A DNA stretch of 64,000 bases from Mucilaginibacter celer (GTDB lineage: Bacteria > Bacteroidota > Bacteroidia > Sphingobacteriales > Sphingobacteriaceae): contig NZ_CP032869.1 of NCBI RefSeq assembly GCF_003576455.2, positions 2,790,001-2,854,000 of the forward strand. Reading direction: 5' to 3'. The notes below the pieces were generated by a model, which was not told where the DNA came from, ran no database searches, and worked only from the letters and a program-made list of their open reading frames with translations. The position numbers and the translations under genes were made by a program. Positions 62,201 through 64,000 of this stretch are shown here, one piece after another; within the stretch, counting starts at the first letter, position 1, and the number at the start of each line of letters is the position of its first letter.

Positions 62201-64000
62201 CGGAAAATTGAAGCTTGCAGCCGTGCCTGTACCATTTGCAGTTCCCGGCGCGCCGCTTCCTGCTAAAGTGGTTACCACTCCCGAAGGGGTAATTTTTCTT
62301 ACCAAACCATTGCTGCTATCTGCAACATAAACGTTTCCTAAGGCATCAACAGCAATAAAATTAGGGTTATTGAATGTAGCTGCAGCCCCGGTTCCGTTAG
62401 CAGCGCCAACGGCTCCGCTACCGGCTAATACCGTTTTTACACCCCCGCTTATTTTGAAGATCTGGTTGCTGAAATCAGATACATAAATATTGCCGCTTTT
62501 ATCAACTGTTACACCAAAAGGCGAATTAAACGAATATGGTAAAGTGCTTACCACACCTGCCGGGGTGATTTTTCTGATGGTCGAGTACCCATCCGCCACA
62601 TATAAATTGCCTGATCCGTCTATTGAGATCTGCTCCGGAAAATTGAAAGATGCTGCCGTTCCGGTTCCATCTGCGCTGCCGGATACCCCGCTGCCGGCAA
62701 AGGTTGTCACCACACCAGCAGTTGTTATCTTCCTGATTAAATAACTACCGGCATCCGTTACATACAGGTTACCGCTTGCGTCTGCAACAATGCCCGATGG
62801 CTGGCTAAAGCTTGCTGCTGTACCCGTTCCGTTTGTGCTTCCTTTAACCCCGCTGCCTGCAAAGGTGGTTACTACGCCGGCTGTTGTTATTTTCCTGATC
62901 AGGTTTGCCCCCGTTTCAGCAACGTAAGCGTTGCCTGATTTATCAAACGCAATTCCCCCCGGGTAATTTATACTGGCGGCTGTGCCGGTTCCGTTAACAG
63001 ATCCGGCCGCACCGCTCCCGGCAAAAGTTGTAGTTAAACCATATATAGCGTTAGGCACCGCGCCACCTGTGTTAACAGGCGTTAAAGCAGTTATAGCCGT
63101 ACCCGATGTATAACTTTGCGGACTTGTATAACTGATGCTTGGCGCAGCTAACGCGCTTACCGTTAAGGTTCCGGCTACAAAAGTAATGTTATAATTAGCC
63201 GCTACGGCTCCGCTTACGGTAATAGGGTAAGTACCGGCTGCCGATGCCGTGGTTGCCGTTGTGGTTATAGTGACCGGTGTAGTCAATACTGCCTCAGTTT
63301 CACCGTTTACAAAACCGGCATAGGTTACTGTTAAAGCAGGATTGGCCGCACCGCTTAGTTTGGTTTTATTAACTGCGGTGATAGTTAAGGCTGCCTTTCC
63401 AACTGTTAACGTTCCGTTGGTGTAAGTAAAGGTATAGTTGTTAGCTGCGGCTCCGCTTGCTGTTATTGGATAGGTACCTACTCCCGAAGTTGCGGTGCCT
63501 GTTGTAGTTATAACAGGCTGAGTTGTTAACGAAGTGGTGGTATCACCATTTACAAAACCGGTATATCTTGCAGTTAACAAAGGGTTAGCGGCACCGTAGG
63601 TTTTGGTTTGATTTAAGGCCATTACAGTTAACGCAACCGGGTTTACAGTTAACGTTTGCGTAAGGCTTGATGAACCGCTTGTAGCCGTTATGGTTGATGT
63701 TCCCGCTCCAACAATATGGATATTGCCCGATACGATTGTAGCTACCGCCGTATTACTGCTGGTATAGGTAATTGCCGAACTGCTGGTTGCGCCGGGACTG
63801 AAGTCGGCTGTGCCATAAGTTTTGGTTGGGATAGCAGCAAATGTTAACGGTGCGGCGGTCACAGTTAGTGTGCCTGCAACATACGTAATGTTATAATTGG
63901 CCGCTACAGCACCGCTCACTGTAATTGGATAAGTGCCGGCAGGCGAAGCTGTGGTAGCAGTTGTTGTTGCTTTAGCCTGCGTTGTTAATACTGTTGATGT
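56231..64000 (-). CDS. Giant T9SS-secreted NHL-propeller/Ig-repeat protein, N-terminus beyond window
   Basis: The frame is open to the right edge; an apparent GTG start at 63919 is only an internal valine codon, so the 5' end is missing. At least 2589 residues are seen. From the N-terminal side: MBG-type Ig repeats, a Big-like repeat, then five sets of six NHL repeats (unit about 54 residues, ending like NLIRKITPAGVVT). Each set is flanked by Ig-like halves (GTAITALTPVNTGGAVP before, SPALPAGLSFNxTTGxISGTPT after). A Big-like and an MBG unit are repeated near 60.3-60.7 kb. The C-terminus is a gliding-type T9SS type B sorting domain (MSPNGDGINDVLQIENIQNY, ending GYFIIKY). A secreted or cell-surface adhesin or scaffold is inferred. 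Confidence 0.9.
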   Translation of the reverse strand, partial: TSTVLTTQAKATTTATTASPAGTYPITVSGAVAANYNITYVAGTLTVTAAPLTFAAIPTKTYGTADFSPGATSSSAITYTSSNTAVATIVSGNIHIVGAGTSTITATSGSSSLTQTLTVNPVALTVMALNQTKTYGAANPLLTARYTGFVNGDTTTSLTTQPVITTTGTATSGVGTYPITASGAAANNYTFTYTNGTLTVGKAALTITAVNKTKLSGAANPALTVTYAGFVNGETEAVLTTPVTITTTATTASAAGTYPITVSGAVAANYNITFVAGTLTVSALAAPSISYTSPQSYTSGTAITALTPVNTGGAVPNAIYGLTTTFAGSGAAGSVNGTGTAASINYPGGIAFDKSGNAYVAETGANLIRKITTAGVVTTFAGSGVKGSTNGTGTAASFSQPSGIVADASGNLYVTDAGSYLIRKITTAGVVTTFAGSGVSGSADGTGTAASFNFPEQISIDGSGNLYVADGYSTIRKITPAGVVSTLPYSFNSPFGVTVDKSGNIYVSDFSNQIFKISGGVKTVLAGSGAVGAANGTGAAATFNNPNFIAVDALGNVYVADSSNGLVRKITPSGVVTTLAGSGAPGTANGTGTAASFNFPFGIAVDASGNVFITDETGNQVRKIVATGYGISPALPPGLSINGSGTISGTPASGANATDYAVTAYNTAGSSTANINIAISGQNTYQAPAISYAGPQTYPVGTAITALNPVNTGGVVPAITYAGTSTLSATVFNEPRGVVADASGNVYVAEENNQLIRKITAAGVVSTLAGSGATGSADGTGTAASFNDPKGIAIDASGNLYVTETGSDLIRKITPAGVVTTLAGSGSDGAANGIGAAASFSSPKGAAVDASGNVYVADEGNNMIRKITPAGVVTTFAGTGAMGAVNGYRTTATFSNLIGIAIDAYGNLFVTDGVLIRKITPAGTVSTFAGNGNSTVVDGIGTAAGFGGLEGIGIDRAGNLFVADGDLVRMVTPAGVVTTVAGDGNEDGAPTNGVGASASFSDIYGVTADKLGNVYVGDTGNGLVRKIVVTGYTVSPALPAGLKLDGKTGTISGTPTAGTAASNYVITAYNKIGGGSANLSITVTQPLKFTTIPTVTYGAADFNPGATGGSGTVTYTSSNTAVAIIVSGKIHTTGAGTSTITASDGVSNLTQTLTVGKAALTITAVNKTKTAGAANPVLTVTYAGFVNGDTTSVLTTQPTITTTATTSSVAGTYPITVSGAVGANYAITYVNGTLTVTSPTVAAPAITYPATLTYTRGTAISSLVPANSGGAVPATNYAQVSVFAGNGASGAQNGTGTAASFQYPTGLTFDRSGNLFVADYLNSIIRKVTPTGVVTTFAGDANVQGATNGTGALASFKYPIGITADASDNLYVADLQNQIIRKITPGGVVTTLAGSGIQGAVNGTGTAASFKLPVGVAVDNSGNVYVADQANNLIRKITPSAVVTTFAGSGAAGSTDGTGTAATFSGPDGITIDGAGNLYVADAGTKLIRKITPAGVVTTIAGNGAIKFITPMGLTLDAGGNLYVADLNGNSVYKITADGQITTLSDGNGVPLSFNGPAGLKIDAAGNLFVAGFSNLIQKVTQTGYVISPALPAGLSFNATTGIISGTPTVVSATTTYTVTAYNAGGSSATTFTLAVKDPSAGSGVPVISYAGPKVYVVGTAIAALAPTNTGGAIPNAIYGKVTTFAGSTTSGSADGTGTAARFNGALNVANDAAGNVYVTDQINNLIRKITPAGVVTTLAGSGSQGAVNGNGTAASFSHPTGLAVDASGNVYVADQSNNLIRKITPTGDVTTFAGSGSQGAVNGTGTAASFNLPTDITIDSNGNLYVTDLFNNQIRKITPAGVVSTFAGSGVQGSANGTGTAASFNYPTGIAVDLSGNLYVADQNNHKIRKITAAGVVTTFAGVGTAGAVNGAGTAASFYNPYAVAVDGTGNVYVADYNNNMIRAINSAGTVTTLAGKTTSGAVDGNGTAASFNHPGGLSLDGTGNLYVADYYNNEVRKINVTGYTINAALPTGLTFATGTGIITGTPTVAKAATVYTITGYNGGGSSKATLSLTVSAFAAPVISYSGVQSFKTNTAITPLTPNNTGGAVPATNYGSVSTLAGVASQAGATNGAGTSATFNNPIGVVSDSQGNVFVADNTNKLIRKITPAGVVSTFAGTVGSAVSTDGTGTAATFRSPFGLAIDLSGNLYVSDDQLIRKITTAGVVTTLAGTYATQGNTNGTGTAAKFAGPQGLATDAQGNIYVADALNNMIRKITSAGVVTTLAGSGASGKLNGTGAAATFSQPTGVAVDAQGNVFVTDRLSNLIRKITSAGVVTTYAGSGAITSTDATGKLAGFASPDALSIDATGNLYVVEMASHKIRKIGTDTVVRTIAGSGVYGNANGIGTAATFGSPIAATADAQGNLYVADEDYDVIRKIVLTGYTISQALPAGLSFDSTTGTISGTPTTISPSAAYTVTAYNAGGSSTATLNIVVSADSAGVTKKMALSYVNNNAPGEPTVKQAMSPNGDGINDVLQIENIQNYPDNKVVLIDLSGTTIFEASGYDNANKVFDGHSSKTGVMQRAGTYYYMLDYRDKGELKHKTGYFIIKY
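56735..63040 (-). repeat. Thirty NHL repeats in five sets of six (within the giant gene)
   Basis: The sets span roughly 56735-57720, 57990-58968, 59250-60170, 60915-61840 and 62120-63038. Each has exactly six units with consensus FAGSGxxGSxNGTGTAASF, PxGIAVDASGNLYVADxxNN, LIRKITPAGVVT. A few blades lack the first loop (for example near 62500 and 61800). The DNA is visibly repetitive, with recurring stretches such as GTTACTACGCCGGCCGG. Confidence 0.88.
63157..64000 (-). repeat. MBG-type and Big-like Ig repeats (within the giant gene)
   Basis: MBG units recur with consensus ALTITAVNKTKxxGAANPxL, TVTYAGFVNGDT, TYPITVSGAVAANYNITYV: two full copies, a Big-like unit (TYTSSNTAVATIVSGNIHI), and a partial copy at the edge. 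The same MBG/Big pair reappears at about 60293-60740. Confidence 0.85.

Noticed and set aside
57051..62744. Many plus-strand open frames of 60-120 codons opposite the giant gene
   Set aside because: They are antisense shadows of the repeat (Pro/Val/Ala-rich, mutually similar) and have no independent coding signal.
56735..63040. Regularly spaced near-identical DNA repeats that could suggest a CRISPR array
   Set aside because: The period is about 162 bases, the repeats are degenerate and entirely in one open frame, and they translate as NHL blades.
63919..63919. Apparent start of the giant gene at 63919
   Set aside because: It is a GTG valine codon inside an MBG repeat, and the frame continues unbroken to the window edge.

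Overview
The window looks like a chromosomal piece of a Bacteroidota bacterium, most likely a Sphingobacteriaceae member of the Mucilaginibacter/Pedobacter type. The evidence is moderate GC, many lipoproteins with short lipobox leaders (several followed by Lys-Lys-acidic), Bacteroidota-type carbohydrate enzymes (GH92, GH31, GH43), a type IX secretion gliding-type C-terminal domain on a giant NHL-repeat protein, and a TTTG/TAnnTTTG-like promoter. The genus is inference. I recognised no tRNA, rRNA, CRISPR array or complete insertion sequence.

Layout. 1-3.3 kb: a W/G/N-rich exported protein cut by the left edge, a lipoprotein sugar (sorbosone-type) dehydrogenase paired with a cytochrome c, and a TPR protein. 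3.7-24.4 kb: a Wzx/Wzy-dependent exopolysaccharide locus with acyltransferase, flippase, polymerase/ligase, three glycosyltransferases (two GT4, one WecG/TagA), Wza-type export lipoprotein, Wzc-type co-polymerase/kinase and GNAT acetyltransferase. It also carries three paralogous right-handed beta-helix proteins and a single-module NRPS (half condensation domain, adenylation, carrier, thioesterase) whose adenylation pocket reads close to a cysteine code. 24.5-29.0 kb: a Crp/Fnr regulator followed by quinone/electrophile-stress genes (NAD(P)H oxidoreductase, small membrane protein, exported ABM protein, exported DJ-1/PfpI protein, old yellow enzyme), with a palindromic operator candidate and two intergenic hairpins.

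29.1-39 kb: carbohydrate catabolism on the minus strand (GH92, GH31, then tagaturonate reductase, an L-galactonate-dehydrogenase-like enzyme and a sialidase-like BNR protein). Here L-galactonate would be oxidised to D-tagaturonate and reduced to D-altronate. 39.1-49.3 kb: mixed housekeeping and small accessory genes: AAA ATPase, DUF4241, a UPF0175 antitoxin with a PIN-like DUF3368 toxin broken by two Gln-to-stop changes, a DoxX/ArsR/SRPBCC operon, a PnuC/NadR NAD-salvage pair, a second DoxX protein, an acyltransferase, a lipoprotein, and an orphan phage-type HTH protein with a perfect 15-bp inverted repeat in front. 49.6-56 kb: a probable interspersed repeat, a GH43 enzyme, a two-gene HEPN-like plus double-NTPase module that is the best candidate for an uncharacterised defence system, and a Crp/NTF2 pair.

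56.2-64 kb: one giant, right-edge-truncated surface protein. It holds exactly five sets of six NHL repeats. Each set reads as one six-bladed propeller apparently inserted inside an Ig-like (He_PIG) domain. MBG-type Ig repeats lie nearer the N-terminus and a type B T9SS sorting domain lies at the C-terminus.
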